Shown: one piece after another, positions 8,538-16,593 of the stretch
How the letters are laid out: the number at the start of each line of letters is the position of its first letter
Position numbering within the stretch: the first letter of the stretch is position 1
NCBI RefSeq assembly: GCF_910584465.1
Contig: NZ_CAJUBK010000008.1
Location: forward strand, 1-63,230
Source of the DNA: an uncultured Oscillibacter sp.
Lineage (GTDB): Bacteria > Bacillota > Clostridia > Oscillospirales > Oscillospiraceae
Length of the DNA: 63,230 bases
Direction of reading: 5' to 3'
Position numbers and translations under genes: made by a program
Notes under the pieces: generated by a model
The model's input: only the letters and a program-made list of their open reading frames with translations
Database searches by the model: none
What the model was told of the DNA's origin: nothing

Positions 8538-8882
8538 ATGGAAAATAAAGTTGCGAAGGCCTATCTGCGCTACGTCCGCATCGCCCCCCGGAAGGTCCAG
8601 ATCGTCTGCGACCTGATCCGCGGGAAGGACGCGGGCAGCGCCATGGCCATCCTGATGCAGACCCCCAAAGCTGCCTCCGAACCCCTGCAGAAGCTGCTGA
8701 AGAGCGCCGTTGCCAACGCCGAGAACAACTTCGGCATGGACCCCGCGAAGCTGGTGGTGTCCGAGGTGTACGCCACCCCCGGCCCCATCCTCAAGCGGAT
8801 GATGCCCCGGGCCCAGGGCCGCGCCTACCGTATCAACAAGCGCACTTCTCACGTCACCCTGGCTGTGGCGGAAAAGGCATAA
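8538..8882 (+). CDS. rplV: 50S ribosomal protein L22
   Basis: 114 residues from the ATG at 8538, chosen because AAGGAGG (8522-8528) sits nine bases ahead of it; an ATG at 8529 is in frame but lies against the ribosome site. Conserved AYLRYVRIAPRKVQIVCDLIRGK opens the protein. The beta-hairpin that lines the exit tunnel (PGPILKRMMPRAQGRAYRI) is intact; mutations there give macrolide resistance in other species. Confidence 0.96.
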   Translation: MENKVAKAYLRYVRIAPRKVQIVCDLIRGKDAGSAMAILMQTPKAASEPLQKLLKSAVANAENNFGMDPAKLVVSEVYATPGPILKRMMPRAQGRAYRINKRTSHVTLAVAEKA

Positions 8883-8903
8883 GAGAGGGAGGAGAACCGT
8901 TTT

Positions 8904-9824
8904 ATGGGACAGAAAGTCAATCCCCACGGCCTGCGCGTGGGCGTCATCAAAGACTGGGATTCCCGCTGGTATGCCAGTGACGAGAAGGTCGGCGACCTGA
9001 TCGTGGAAGACCAGAAGATCCGCAAGTACCTGAAAAAGGCCCTCTACGGCGCCGGCGTGCCCAAGATCGAGATCGAGCGCAGCGGCGATGTGGTGACGGT
9101 GTTCCTGCACTGCGCCCGGCCCGGCATGGTCATCGGCAAGGGCGGCGAGCAGATCGAGCAGTACCGCCTGGCCGTGGAGAAGCTGGTGGGCAAGAAGGTC
9201 CGCCTGAACATCGTCGAGGTCCGCAACCCCGACATGAACGCCCAGCTGGTGGCGGAGAACATCGCGGCGCAGCTGGAGAAGCGCATCTCCCACCGCCGCG
9301 CCATGAAGAACGCCATGGCCCGCGCCATGCGCGCCGGGGCCAAGGGCATCAAGACCTGCTGCTCCGGCCGCCTGGGCGGACGCGAGATCGCGGGCGTCGA
9401 GCACTATCACGAGGGGACCATCCCCCTGCAGACCATCCGCGCCGACATCGAGTACGGATTCGCGGAGGCCGCCACCACCTTCGGCCGCATCGGCGTGAAG
9501 GTGTGGATCTACAAGGGCGAGGTGCTGAGCCAGACCCTGCGCACCACTCCCCGCACCATGGACACCTCCAAGCCTTATCAGGAGCGCCGGGAGCGTCGTC
9601 CCCGCCGTGACGGCGACCGCCGCGGCGGCTTCAACCGGGATCGTCAGGGCGGCGGGTTCAACCGCGGCCCCGGCGGCGGACGGCCCGGCCAGGGCGGCGG
9701 CTTCAACCGCGCCGGCGGCCCCCGTCCCCAGGGCGGGTTCAACCGCGCCCCTGCCCGTCCCGCTCCCGCGGCGCCTGCCGCGCCTGCCGCTCCCGCGGCG
9801 CCCAAGGAAGGAGGAAGCAACTGA
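8904..9824 (+). CDS. rpsC: 30S ribosomal protein S3 with C-terminal GGFNR-repeat extension
   Basis: S3 lines the mRNA entry channel. Residues 1-215 are standard: GQKVNPHGLRVGVIKDWDSRW at the start, KH motif MVIGKGGEQIEQ, and the C-terminal domain ending TTFGRIGVKVWIYKGE. Family proteins normally end near residue 220; this one is 306. The extra ~85 residues are first basic (RRERRPRRDGDRRGG), then four GGFNR units in G/P-rich sequence, then an alanine-proline run (PAAP repeats). The extension is in frame and ends at a TGA that overlaps the rplP ATG, so the operon junction is intact and the tail is genuinely part of this reading frame. Confidence 0.96.
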   Translation: MGQKVNPHGLRVGVIKDWDSRWYASDEKVGDLIVEDQKIRKYLKKALYGAGVPKIEIERSGDVVTVFLHCARPGMVIGKGGEQIEQYRLAVEKLVGKKVRLNIVEVRNPDMNAQLVAENIAAQLEKRISHRRAMKNAMARAMRAGAKGIKTCCSGRLGGREIAGVEHYHEGTIPLQTIRADIEYGFAEAATTFGRIGVKVWIYKGEVLSQTLRTTPRTMDTSKPYQERRERRPRRDGDRRGGFNRDRQGGGFNRGPGGGRPGQGGGFNRAGGPRPQGGFNRAPARPAPAAPAAPAAPAAPKEGGSN

Positions 9825-10246
9825 TGCTGATGCCGAAAAGAGTCAAGTACCGCCGGGTGCACCGGGGCCGCATGACCGGCAAGGCCACCCGCGGCAACAC
9901 CCTGGCCTACGGCGAGTATGGCCTCGTGGCTGCCGAGCCCGCCTGGATCACCAGCAACCAGATCGAGGCGGCCCGTATCGCCATGACCCGCTACACCAAG
10001 CGCGGCGGCCAGGTCTGGATCAAGATTTTCCCCGACAAGCCCGTGACCAAGAAGCCCGCCGAGACCCGCATGGGCTCCGGCAAGGGCTCCCCCGAGTTCT
10101 GGGTCGCCGTCGTGAAGCCCGGCCGTGTCATGTTCGAGATCGCCGGCGTGTCTGAAGAAGTTGCCCGCGAGGCCCTGCGTCTTGCCAGCCACAAGCTGCC
10201 CATCAAGACCAAGGTCATCGCCCGCGCCGAGGAAGCAGGTGAGTAA
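9824..10246 (+). CDS. rplP: 50S ribosomal protein L16
   Basis: 140 residues. L16 helps position tRNA in the A site. MLMPKRVKYRRVHRG and the conserved GSGKGSPEFWVAVVKPGRVMFE segment are intact. The ATG overlaps the rpsC stop (TGATG), and the ribosome site AAGGAGG lies inside the end of rpsC. Confidence 0.97.
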   Translation: MLMPKRVKYRRVHRGRMTGKATRGNTLAYGEYGLVAAEPAWITSNQIEAARIAMTRYTKRGGQVWIKIFPDKPVTKKPAETRMGSGKGSPEFWVAVVKPGRVMFEIAGVSEEVAREALRLASHKLPIKTKVIARAEEAGE

Positions 10247-10247
10247 G

Positions 10248-10457
10248 ATGAAGGCAAGTGAGATCCGCGATATCCGCAAGATGACGCCCGAGCAGCTGAA
10301 CGAGAAGCTGACGGGCCTGAAGAAGGACCTGTTCTTCCTTCGCATGCAGCACGCCACCAACCAGCTGGACAATCCCGTGAAGATCCGGGAGACCAAGCAT
10401 GACATTGCCCGAGTCAAGACCGTGCTCCGGGAGCTCTCCGCTTCCGGCAAGCAGTGA
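10248..10457 (+). CDS. rpmC: 50S ribosomal protein L29
   Basis: 69 residues, typical for L29, a two-helix protein near the tunnel exit. MKASEIRDIRKMTPEQLNEKL at the start and KIRETKHDIARVKTVLRE at the end match the family. The ATG at 10248 follows the rplP stop by one base; an open frame further upstream overlaps rplP and is not used. Confidence 0.96.
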   Translation: MKASEIRDIRKMTPEQLNEKLTGLKKDLFFLRMQHATNQLDNPVKIRETKHDIARVKTVLRELSASGKQ

Positions 10458-10474
10458 GAAGGAGGTAAGGAAAC

Positions 10475-10738
10475 ATGGACGAGAAGAGAACTTCCTCCCG
10501 CAAGACCCGGGTCGGCAAGGTGGTCTCCGACAAGATGGACAAGACCGTCGTGGTCGCCATCGAGGACCGGGTGGCCCACCCCCTGTACAAGAAGATCGTC
10601 GGCCGCACCTATAAGCTGAAGGCCCATGACGAGCAGAACGCCTGCGGCATCGGCGACAAGGTGAAAGTGATGGAGACCCGCCCCCTGTCCAAGGACAAGC
10701 GCTGGCGCGTGGTCGAGATCATCGAGAAAGCGAAGTAA
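10475..10738 (+). CDS. rpsQ: 30S ribosomal protein S17
   Basis: 87 residues. The OB-fold protein shows KTRVGKVVSDKMDKTVVVAIE and the C-terminal GDKVKVMETRPLSKDKRWR, both strongly conserved in S17. GAAGGAGG lies before the ATG. Confidence 0.97.
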   Translation: MDEKRTSSRKTRVGKVVSDKMDKTVVVAIEDRVAHPLYKKIVGRTYKLKAHDEQNACGIGDKVKVMETRPLSKDKRWRVVEIIEKAK

Positions 10739-10753
10739 AGGAGGCGTCGAGTT

Positions 10754-11122
10754 ATGATCCAGCAGGAAACCTTTCTGAAGGTCGCCGACAATACCGGCGC
10801 CAAGGAGATCAAGTGCATCCGCGTCCTGGGCGGTTCCAAGCGCAAGTACGGCAACATCGGCGACGTGATCGTGGCCTCCGTCCGCAAGTCCGCCCCCGGC
10901 GGCACCGTGAAGAAGGGCGAGGTGGTCAAGGCCGTCATCGTCCGCTCCGCCAAGGGCATCCGCCGGGGCGACGGCACCTACGTCCGCTTCGACGACAACG
11001 CCGCCGTCCTCATCAAGGACGACAAGAACCCCAGAGGCACCCGTATCTTTGGGCCTGTGGCCCGGGAGCTGCGCGACAAGGACTACATGAAGATCCTGTC
11101 CCTGGCCCCCGAAGTGATTTGA
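10754..11122 (+). CDS. rplN: 50S ribosomal protein L14
   Basis: 122 residues, exact family length. MIQQETFLKVADNTGAKEI and the motif VRFDDNAAVLIKDDKNPRGTRIFGPVARELR are typical. L14 forms an intersubunit bridge and binds the silencing factor RsfS. AAAGGAGGCG is upstream. Confidence 0.98.
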   Translation: MIQQETFLKVADNTGAKEIKCIRVLGGSKRKYGNIGDVIVASVRKSAPGGTVKKGEVVKAVIVRSAKGIRRGDGTYVRFDDNAAVLIKDDKNPRGTRIFGPVARELRDKDYMKILSLAPEVI

Positions 11123-11135
11123 GGAGGGCGAAGAC

Positions 11136-11489
11136 ATGTCTATGAATATCAAAAAGGGCGACACGGTCGTCCGGCTCTCCGGCGACGGCGGTAAGGACAA
11201 GGACCTGAGCACCCACCAGGGCAAGGTCATTGCCACCCTGCCGAAGGAGGACAAAGTGGTGGTCGAGGGCATGAACCTGGTGACCTGCCACATCAAGCCC
11301 CGCCGTCAGGGCGAGGAGGGCGGCATCGTGAAGCGGGAAGCCGCCATCGCCGCCTGCAAGGTCCAGGTCGTCTGCCCCAAGTGCGGCAAGCCCACCCGGG
11401 TCGCCCACAAAGTGGAGAAGAGGACCGTGGCCGGCAAAGAGAAGAACGTCAGCGTCCGCATCTGCAAGAAGTGCGGCGCCGAGCTGTAA
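11136..11489 (+). CDS. rplX: 50S ribosomal protein L24
   Basis: 117 residues; assembly initiator protein with a KOW motif (KGDTVVRLSGDGGKDKDLSTHQGKV is the region near residues 6-30). The C-terminal part holds CPKCGKPTRV and ICKKCGAEL, a four-cysteine zinc ribbon present in many L24 proteins. GAGGAGGGCG precedes the ATG at 11136, supporting this start over the ATG two codons later. Confidence 0.96.
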   Translation: MSMNIKKGDTVVRLSGDGGKDKDLSTHQGKVIATLPKEDKVVVEGMNLVTCHIKPRRQGEEGGIVKREAAIAACKVQVVCPKCGKPTRVAHKVEKRTVAGKEKNVSVRICKKCGAEL

Positions 11490-11506
11490 GGGAGGAAGAG
11501 TGGAAC

Positions 11507-12061
11507 ATGGCTGACAAGAAGGTGCCCAACCTCAAGGCGAAGTACACGGCCGAGGTCGCTCCCGCCCTGATGAAGCAGTTCGGCTATAAGAGCGTCATGC
11601 AGATCCCCAAGATCGACAAGGTGGTCGTGAACGTGGGCTGCGGCGAGGCCAAGGAGAACGCCAAGATCCTGGACAACGTGGTCCGGGACCTGGCCCAGAT
11701 CACCGGGCAGAAGCCCATCATCACCCGTTCCCGGAAGAACATCGCCAACTTCAAGCTCCGTGAGAACATGCCCATCGGCGCGAAGGTCACCCTCCGCGGC
11801 GAGAAGATGTGGGAGTTCCTGGACCGCCTGTTCAACGTGGCCCTGCCCCGCGTCCGCGACTTCCAGGGCATCAGCCCCAACGCGTTCGACGGCCGGGGCA
11901 ACTACGCCCTGGGCATCCGGGAGCAGCTGATCTTCCCCGAGATCGAGTATGACAAGATCGACAAGATCCGGGGCATGGACGTGGTCATCTGCACCACCGC
12001 GCACACCGACGAAGAGGCCCGCGCCCTGCTCACCCAGGTCGGCGCGCCCTTCGCCCGCTAA
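11507..12061 (+). CDS. rplE: 50S ribosomal protein L5
   Basis: 184 residues from ATG 11507, which follows GGGAGGAAGAG. L5 binds 5S rRNA and contacts the P-site tRNA. The segments MQIPKIDKVVVNVGCGEA, ITGQKPIITRSRKNIANFK and FPEIEYDKIDKIRGMDV are diagnostic. Open frame upstream overlaps rplX and is ignored. Confidence 0.97.
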   Translation: MADKKVPNLKAKYTAEVAPALMKQFGYKSVMQIPKIDKVVVNVGCGEAKENAKILDNVVRDLAQITGQKPIITRSRKNIANFKLRENMPIGAKVTLRGEKMWEFLDRLFNVALPRVRDFQGISPNAFDGRGNYALGIREQLIFPEIEYDKIDKIRGMDVVICTTAHTDEEARALLTQVGAPFAR

Positions 12062-12075
12062 GGAGGGAGAGGACT

Positions 12076-12261
12076 ATGGCTAAGAAATCCATGATCTTGA
12101 AGCAGCAGCGCCCCGCGAAGTATTCCAGCCGGAAGTACAACCGCTGCAAGCTCTGCGGCCGTCCCCACGCCTATCTCCGGGACTACGGCGTGTGCCGTAT
12201 CTGCTTCCGGGAGCTGGCGTACAAGGGCGAGATCCCCGGCGTCCGCAAGGCCTCCTTCTGA
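12076..12261 (+). CDS. rpsN: 30S ribosomal protein S14, zinc-ribbon type (type Z)
   Basis: 61 residues with the two pairs CKLC and CRIC, so it is the short zinc-binding S14 rather than the longer cysteine-free form. MAKKSMILKQQRPAKYSSRKYNRC is the usual N-terminus for Firmicutes. AAGGAGGGAG precedes it. It is followed not by rpsH at once but by a 378-base non-coding gap, which is unusual for the spc operon. Confidence 0.97.
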   Translation: MAKKSMILKQQRPAKYSSRKYNRCKLCGRPHAYLRDYGVCRICFRELAYKGEIPGVRKASF

Positions 12262-12639
12262 GCCGAGGCGTCGCAAAGTCCGCTTAGCTCCGTTCCCGCC
12301 GCCGGCCTGCGGCCTCTGGCGAGAACTGCGCACGCTCCCTTGCTCCGCCTCCCTTCAAGGGGGAGCAGGCTCCCCCTTGAGCAGCCCCCTCCCCTGCGGG
12401 GGACGAGGGACGGGGGACGGGAGTTTGGGACGGTGAAATCCTGTTATCGCCGCTCCGGCCTGGACGAGTGCCGGGCCCCGGAGCGTGATAAAGCTCTTTT
12501 TGCTGCTTTTCCTCTCGAGAAAAAGCAGAGACAGACGGCGAAAGGTCATGGCCAATCGGGGCCTGGCTCCAATTGGTCATGATACCTCGCTGCTGAAGCG
12601 GCCCAAGACCGCAACTCTAAAATAGGAGGAACCATCACC
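12262..12639 (+). repeat. Non-coding gap inside the spc operon with palindromic repeat modules
   Basis: 378 bases between rpsN and rpsH with no credible gene. It contains a core of the form GCTCCGTTCCCG...GAGAACTGCGC (12287-12332), a perfect 11-base inverted repeat TCAAGGGGGAG/CTCCCCCTTGA with a 4-base loop (12355-12380), and a motif CCCTGCGGGGGACGAGGGA (12392-12410). The first and last modules recur near 50982-51108 downstream of tRNA-Gly. The final 100 bases are less GC-rich and include ATAGGAGGAACC, the rpsH ribosome site. Confidence 0.6.
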
Positions 12640-13038
12640 ATGCATATCACAGATCCAGTCGCGGATATGCTCACCCGCATCCGCAACGCCGTCAGCGCCA
12701 AGCACGACACCGTGGACGTCCCCGCTTCCAACATGAAGAAGAGCATCGCTCAGATCCTGCTGGACGAGGGCTATATCAAGAACTTCCAGGTCGTGGACGA
12801 CGGCACACAGGGCAAGATCCATATCACCCTGAAGTACAACGCCGGCAAGGAAAAGGTCATCACCGGCCTGCGCCGCGTCTCCAAGCCGGGCCTCCGGGTC
12901 TACGTGGGCGCCGACGAGCTGCCCCGCGTGCTCCGCGGCCTGGGTATCGCTATCATCTCCACGTCCAAGGGCGTCATGACCGACAAGAAGGCCCGCGAGC
13001 TCCATGTCGGCGGCGAAGTCCTGGCGTTCGTCTGGTAA
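12640..13038 (+). CDS. rpsH: 30S ribosomal protein S8
   Basis: 132 residues, normal. MHITDPVADMLTRIRNAVSAKH and the C-terminal STSKGVMTDKKARELHVGGEVLAFVW are family hallmarks. S8 organises the central domain of 16S rRNA and in some bacteria represses the spc operon by binding near the L5 gene. ATAGGAGGAACC supports the ATG. Confidence 0.97.
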   Translation: MHITDPVADMLTRIRNAVSAKHDTVDVPASNMKKSIAQILLDEGYIKNFQVVDDGTQGKIHITLKYNAGKEKVITGLRRVSKPGLRVYVGADELPRVLRGLGIAIISTSKGVMTDKKARELHVGGEVLAFVW

Positions 13039-13053
13039 GGAGGGTATTGAACA

Positions 13054-13599
13054 ATGTCTAGAATCGGCAGGATGCCCATTACCGTCCCCGCCGGCGTCAC
13101 CGTCAGCATCGCCGAGGGTAATGTGGTCACTGTGAAGGGACCCAAGGGCGAGCTCACCCGCGCGCTGCGCCCGGAGATGATCATTGAACAGGAAGGCACT
13201 ACGATCACCGTGAAGCGCCCTTCCGAGGATAAGCTGCACCGCAGCCTCCACGGCCTGACCCGCACGCTCCTGCACAACATGGTCGTCGGCGTCACCGACG
13301 GCTACGCCAAGGAGCTGGAAGTCAACGGCGTGGGCTACCGTGTCGCCAAGGAGGGCAATAACCTGGTCATGAACCTGGGCTATTCCCACCAGGTGATCGT
13401 TTCTGAGACCGAGGGCATCACCATCGAGGTCCCCGCTCCCAATAAAATCATCATCCGCGGCTGCGACAAAGAGGCCGTCGGCCAGTTCGCCGCCGAAGTC
13501 CGCGAGAAGCGTCCTCCCGAGCCTTATAAGGGCAAGGGCATCAAGTACGCCACCGAGACCATCCGCCGCAAGGTCGGTAAGACCGGCGCCAAGAAGTAA
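13054..13599 (+). CDS. rplF: 50S ribosomal protein L6
   Basis: 181 residues, two L6 repeats. SRIGRMPITVPAGV at the N-terminus and EPYKGKGIKYATETIRRKVGKTGAKK at the C-terminus match the family. AAGGAGGG lies upstream of the ATG. Confidence 0.97.
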   Translation: MSRIGRMPITVPAGVTVSIAEGNVVTVKGPKGELTRALRPEMIIEQEGTTITVKRPSEDKLHRSLHGLTRTLLHNMVVGVTDGYAKELEVNGVGYRVAKEGNNLVMNLGYSHQVIVSETEGITIEVPAPNKIIIRGCDKEAVGQFAAEVREKRPPEPYKGKGIKYATETIRRKVGKTGAKK

Positions 13600-13613
13600 G
13601 GAGGTGTGTCGAA

Positions 13614-13973
13614 ATGATCAAAAGACCGAATACCAACGCCCAGCGCATCAAGCGCCACAAGAGAGTGCGCTCCAAGATCTCCGGCACCCCTGAGATGCCG
13701 CGTCTGAACGTGTTCCGCAGCGAGGCCAACATCTATGCCCAGGTCATCGACGATGTCTCCGGCAAGACCCTGGTCTCCGCTTCCTCCCTGGATAAGGACA
13801 TCCAGGGCTACGGCGGCAACATCGCCGCCGCCGCCGCCGTGGGCAGGCTCGTCGCCGAGCGGGCCAAGGCCAAGGGTATCGAGACCGTGGTGTTCGACCG
13901 CGGCGGCTACCTGTATCACGGCCGCGTGAAGGCTCTGGCCGAGGGCGCCCGCGAGGGCGGCCTGCAGTTCTAA
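13614..13973 (+). CDS. rplR: 50S ribosomal protein L18
   Basis: 119 residues. 5S rRNA-binding protein; RIKRHKRVRSKISGTPEMPR followed by LNVFRSEANIYAQVIDD is typical, with the C-terminal FDRGGYLYHGRVKALAEGAREGG. AAGGAGGTG precedes the ATG. Confidence 0.97.
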   Translation: MIKRPNTNAQRIKRHKRVRSKISGTPEMPRLNVFRSEANIYAQVIDDVSGKTLVSASSLDKDIQGYGGNIAAAAAVGRLVAERAKAKGIETVVFDRGGYLYHGRVKALAEGAREGGLQF

Positions 13974-13991
13974 GGAGGGAGGAACGTTCAA

Positions 13992-14492
13992 ATGCCTAGA
14001 TTCGAGAGAGAGCAGAGCGAGTATATCGAGAAGGTCGTGTACCTGAACCGCGTTTCCAAGACCGTGAAGGGCGGCCGGGTCATGAAGTTCTCCGCCCTGG
14101 TCGTCGTGGGCGACGGCAAGGGCAAGGTCGGCTACGGCCTGGGCAAGGCCGCCGAGGTCCCCGAGGCCATCCGCAAGGGCATCGAGGCCGCCAAGAAGAA
14201 CATGATCACCGTTACTCTGGCGGGCACCACCCTGCCCCACGAGACCATCGGTGAGGCCGGCGCGGGCCGCGTGCTGATGAAGCCCGCCGCCCCCGGTACC
14301 GGCGTCATCGCCGGCGGCGCGGTCCGTGCCGTCGTGGAGGCCGCGGGCATCAAGGACATCCGTGCCAAGAGCCTCCGGTCCAACAACCCCAACAACGTCG
14401 TCGCCGCCGCCTTCCAGGGCCTGAAGAACATGCGTGGCCCCGAGGAGGTCGCCCGTATCCGCGGGAAGAGCGTCGAAGACATCGTGGGTTAA
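13992..14492 (+). CDS. rpsE: 30S ribosomal protein S5
   Basis: 166 residues. The decoding-fidelity protein shows EKVVYLNRVSKTVKGGRVM in the N-terminal double-stranded RNA-binding domain (the spectinomycin-resistance loop lies here) and GEAGAGRVLMKPAAPGTGVIAGG in the C-terminal domain. GGAGGGAGG lies upstream. Confidence 0.97.
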   Translation: MPRFEREQSEYIEKVVYLNRVSKTVKGGRVMKFSALVVVGDGKGKVGYGLGKAAEVPEAIRKGIEAAKKNMITVTLAGTTLPHETIGEAGAGRVLMKPAAPGTGVIAGGAVRAVVEAAGIKDIRAKSLRSNNPNNVVAAAFQGLKNMRGPEEVARIRGKSVEDIVG

Positions 14493-14505
14493 GGAGGCGC
14501 AAAAC

Positions 14506-14688
14506 ATGGCAAACTTAAGGATTGAGCTCGTCAAGAGCCTGAACGGCCGCCTGGAGAAGCAGGTCGCCACCGCGCATTCCCTGGGTCTGCGCAAGATCGG
14601 TGACGTCACGGTGCAGCCCGACAACGATCCCACCCGCGGGAAAGTGGCGAAGATCGGCTATCTGCTGCAGGTCACTGAAGAGAAGTAA
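14506..14688 (+). CDS. rpmD: 50S ribosomal protein L30
   Basis: 60 residues from ATG 14506, with AAGGAGGCG ahead. MANLRIELVKSLNGRLEKQ and HSLGLRKIGDVTVQPDNDPTRG are typical of bacterial L30. An in-frame extension back into rpsE is rejected. Confidence 0.96.
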   Translation: MANLRIELVKSLNGRLEKQVATAHSLGLRKIGDVTVQPDNDPTRGKVAKIGYLLQVTEEK

Positions 14689-14702
14689 GGAGGCACCACA
14701 TC

Positions 14703-15143
14703 ATGAAATTAAGCGAACTGTCTCCCGCCGCAGGGTCCGTCCGTGAGGCTTACCGCAAGGGCCGGGGCGCCGGTTCCGGCAACGGCAAGACCGGCGGCCG
14801 GGGCCACAAGGGCCAGAAGGCCCGCTCCGGCGGTAAGGTCCGCGTCGGGTTCGAGGGCGGCCAGATGCCCCTGGCCCGCCGGGTCCCCAAGCGCGGCTTC
14901 AACAACATCTTCGCAAAGCCCCTGGAGGTCATCAACCTCAGCGCCCTGAACGTGTTCAGCGACGGCGATACCGTCACGGCCGAGGCTCTGCTGGACAAGG
15001 GCGTGCTTTCCAAGTGCGAGTACGGCTTCAAGGTCCTGGGCAACGGGCAGCTGAAGAAAAAGGTCACTGTCAAGGCTAACGCCTTCTCCGCGTCTGCCAA
15101 GGAGGCCATCGAGGCAGCCGGCGGAAAGGCGGAGGTGAAATAA
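14703..15143 (+). CDS. rplO: 50S ribosomal protein L15
   Basis: 146 residues. The glycine-rich N-terminal tail GRGAGSGNGKTGGRGHKGQ, which penetrates 23S rRNA, and FEGGQMPLARRVPKRGF are intact. The secY GTG start follows the stop by one base. Confidence 0.97.
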   Translation: MKLSELSPAAGSVREAYRKGRGAGSGNGKTGGRGHKGQKARSGGKVRVGFEGGQMPLARRVPKRGFNNIFAKPLEVINLSALNVFSDGDTVTAEALLDKGVLSKCEYGFKVLGNGQLKKKVTVKANAFSASAKEAIEAAGGKAEVK

Positions 15144-15144
15144 C

Positions 15145-16521
15145 GTGATCCAAACGATTCGCAAAGCCTGGGCCATCCCCGAGCTGAAAAAGAAGATCGT
15201 CTTCACGTTGCTGATCCTGCTGATCTTCCGTATCGGCAATGCCATCACCGTCCCCTATATCAACACGGATCTGCTGGAGGCCCAGCTCAACGGCATGGGC
15301 GCCACGATCTTAGGGCTCTACAACGTGATGAGCGGCGGCGCCTTCGCCACGGCGACGGTCTTCGCCCTGAGCATCCAGCCTTATATCAACAGCTCCATCA
15401 TCATCCAGCTGCTCACCGTCGCCATCCCCTATCTGGAGCGGCTGGCGAAGGACGGCGGCGAGGAGGGCCGGAAGAAGATCCAGTCCATCACCCGCTACAC
15501 CACCGTGGCGATCGCCGTCCTCCAGGCCGTGGGCTACTACTTCATGATGAAGCGGTACGGCATCCTGGCCGCCGGGGCCGACGGCATCTGGCCCGCTCTG
15601 GTCATCATCGTGTCCTTCATCGCCGGTTCCTCCTTCGTGATGTGGATGGGCGAGCAGGTCACCGAGTTCGGCGTGGGCAACGGCATCTCCATCATCCTCT
15701 TCGCGGGCATCGTCTCCCGCGTCCCCACCATGGTCTCCAACATGATCCAGGGCGTCAGCCGGTGGTCCGCCGTCAACAGCGGCACCATGACGCTGGAGTC
15801 CCTGACCCAGTCCGGCTATACCGCCGACCAGGCCCAGCAGGTCCTGGACAGCGCCATGGCCCCCTGGGCGGTGGTCCTGCTGCTGGTGGGCGGCCTGGCC
15901 CTGATCGCCTTCATCGTGTTCATCAACGACGCGGAGCGCCGCATCCCCGTGCAGTACGCCAAGCGCCAGGTGGGCCGGAAGATGTACGGCGGCCAGAGCA
16001 GCAACCTGCCCATGAAGGTGAGCATGGCCGGCGTCCTGCCCGTCATCTTCGCCCAGAGCATCGCCTCTTTGCCGATCACGATCTGGAGCTTCGTGGGCAT
16101 CCCCGCCGAGGGCACCATGTCCCGGAGCATCTATGACGCCATCGACACGAAGTCCGTGGTCTATATGGTGGTCTATTTCATCCTGATCATCGGCTTCGCC
16201 TATTTCTATTCCAGCATCCAGTTCAACCCCGTGGAGATCGCCAACAACATGAAGAAGCAGGGCGGCTTCATCCCCGGCTTCCGTCCCGGCAAGCCCACGG
16301 TGGACTTCATCCGCAAGGTGCTGAACAAGATCACCCTGTTCGGCGCCATCTACCTTGGCATCGTGGCCATCTGCCCGCTGATCGTCGGCAAGATCCTGGG
16401 CAACAACTCCGTGGCCATCGGCGGCACCTCCGTCATCATCGTGGTGGGCGTGGCGCTGGAGACGGTCAAGGCCCTGGAATCCCAGATGCTGATGCGTCAG
16501 TACAAGGGCTTCCTGGAATAA
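15145..16521 (+). CDS. secY: Preprotein translocase subunit SecY
   Basis: 458 residues, ten membrane segments. SecY is the protein-conducting channel. The start is GTG at 15145, with GGAGGTG inside the end of rplO as ribosome site. The N-terminus MIQTIRKAWAIPELKKKI and conserved GGAFATATVFALSIQPYINSS (plug and TM2 region), the cytosolic loop RRIPVQYAKRQVGRKMYGG (contacts SecA/ribosome), and VEIANNMKKQGGFIPGFRPG are all present. Confidence 0.97.
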   Translation: MIQTIRKAWAIPELKKKIVFTLLILLIFRIGNAITVPYINTDLLEAQLNGMGATILGLYNVMSGGAFATATVFALSIQPYINSSIIIQLLTVAIPYLERLAKDGGEEGRKKIQSITRYTTVAIAVLQAVGYYFMMKRYGILAAGADGIWPALVIIVSFIAGSSFVMWMGEQVTEFGVGNGISIILFAGIVSRVPTMVSNMIQGVSRWSAVNSGTMTLESLTQSGYTADQAQQVLDSAMAPWAVVLLLVGGLALIAFIVFINDAERRIPVQYAKRQVGRKMYGGQSSNLPMKVSMAGVLPVIFAQSIASLPITIWSFVGIPAEGTMSRSIYDAIDTKSVVYMVVYFILIIGFAYFYSSIQFNPVEIANNMKKQGGFIPGFRPGKPTVDFIRKVLNKITLFGAIYLGIVAICPLIVGKILGNNSVAIGGTSVIIVVGVALETVKALESQMLMRQYKGFLE

Positions 16522-16541
16522 GAGGAACGAACGACGGCGCT

Positions 16542-16565
16542 GGGTGGGGCCCCGCGGCCCCGCCC
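16542..16565 (+). other. GC-rich hairpin between secY and adk
   Basis: GGGTGGGGCC (16542-16551) can pair with GGCCCCGCCC (16556-16565) across a 4-base loop. No T-run follows, so it is more likely an mRNA processing or stability element than a terminator. Confidence 0.4.
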
Positions 16566-16593
16566 GCGCCCAGGATACAGGAGGTTTTTAGAG

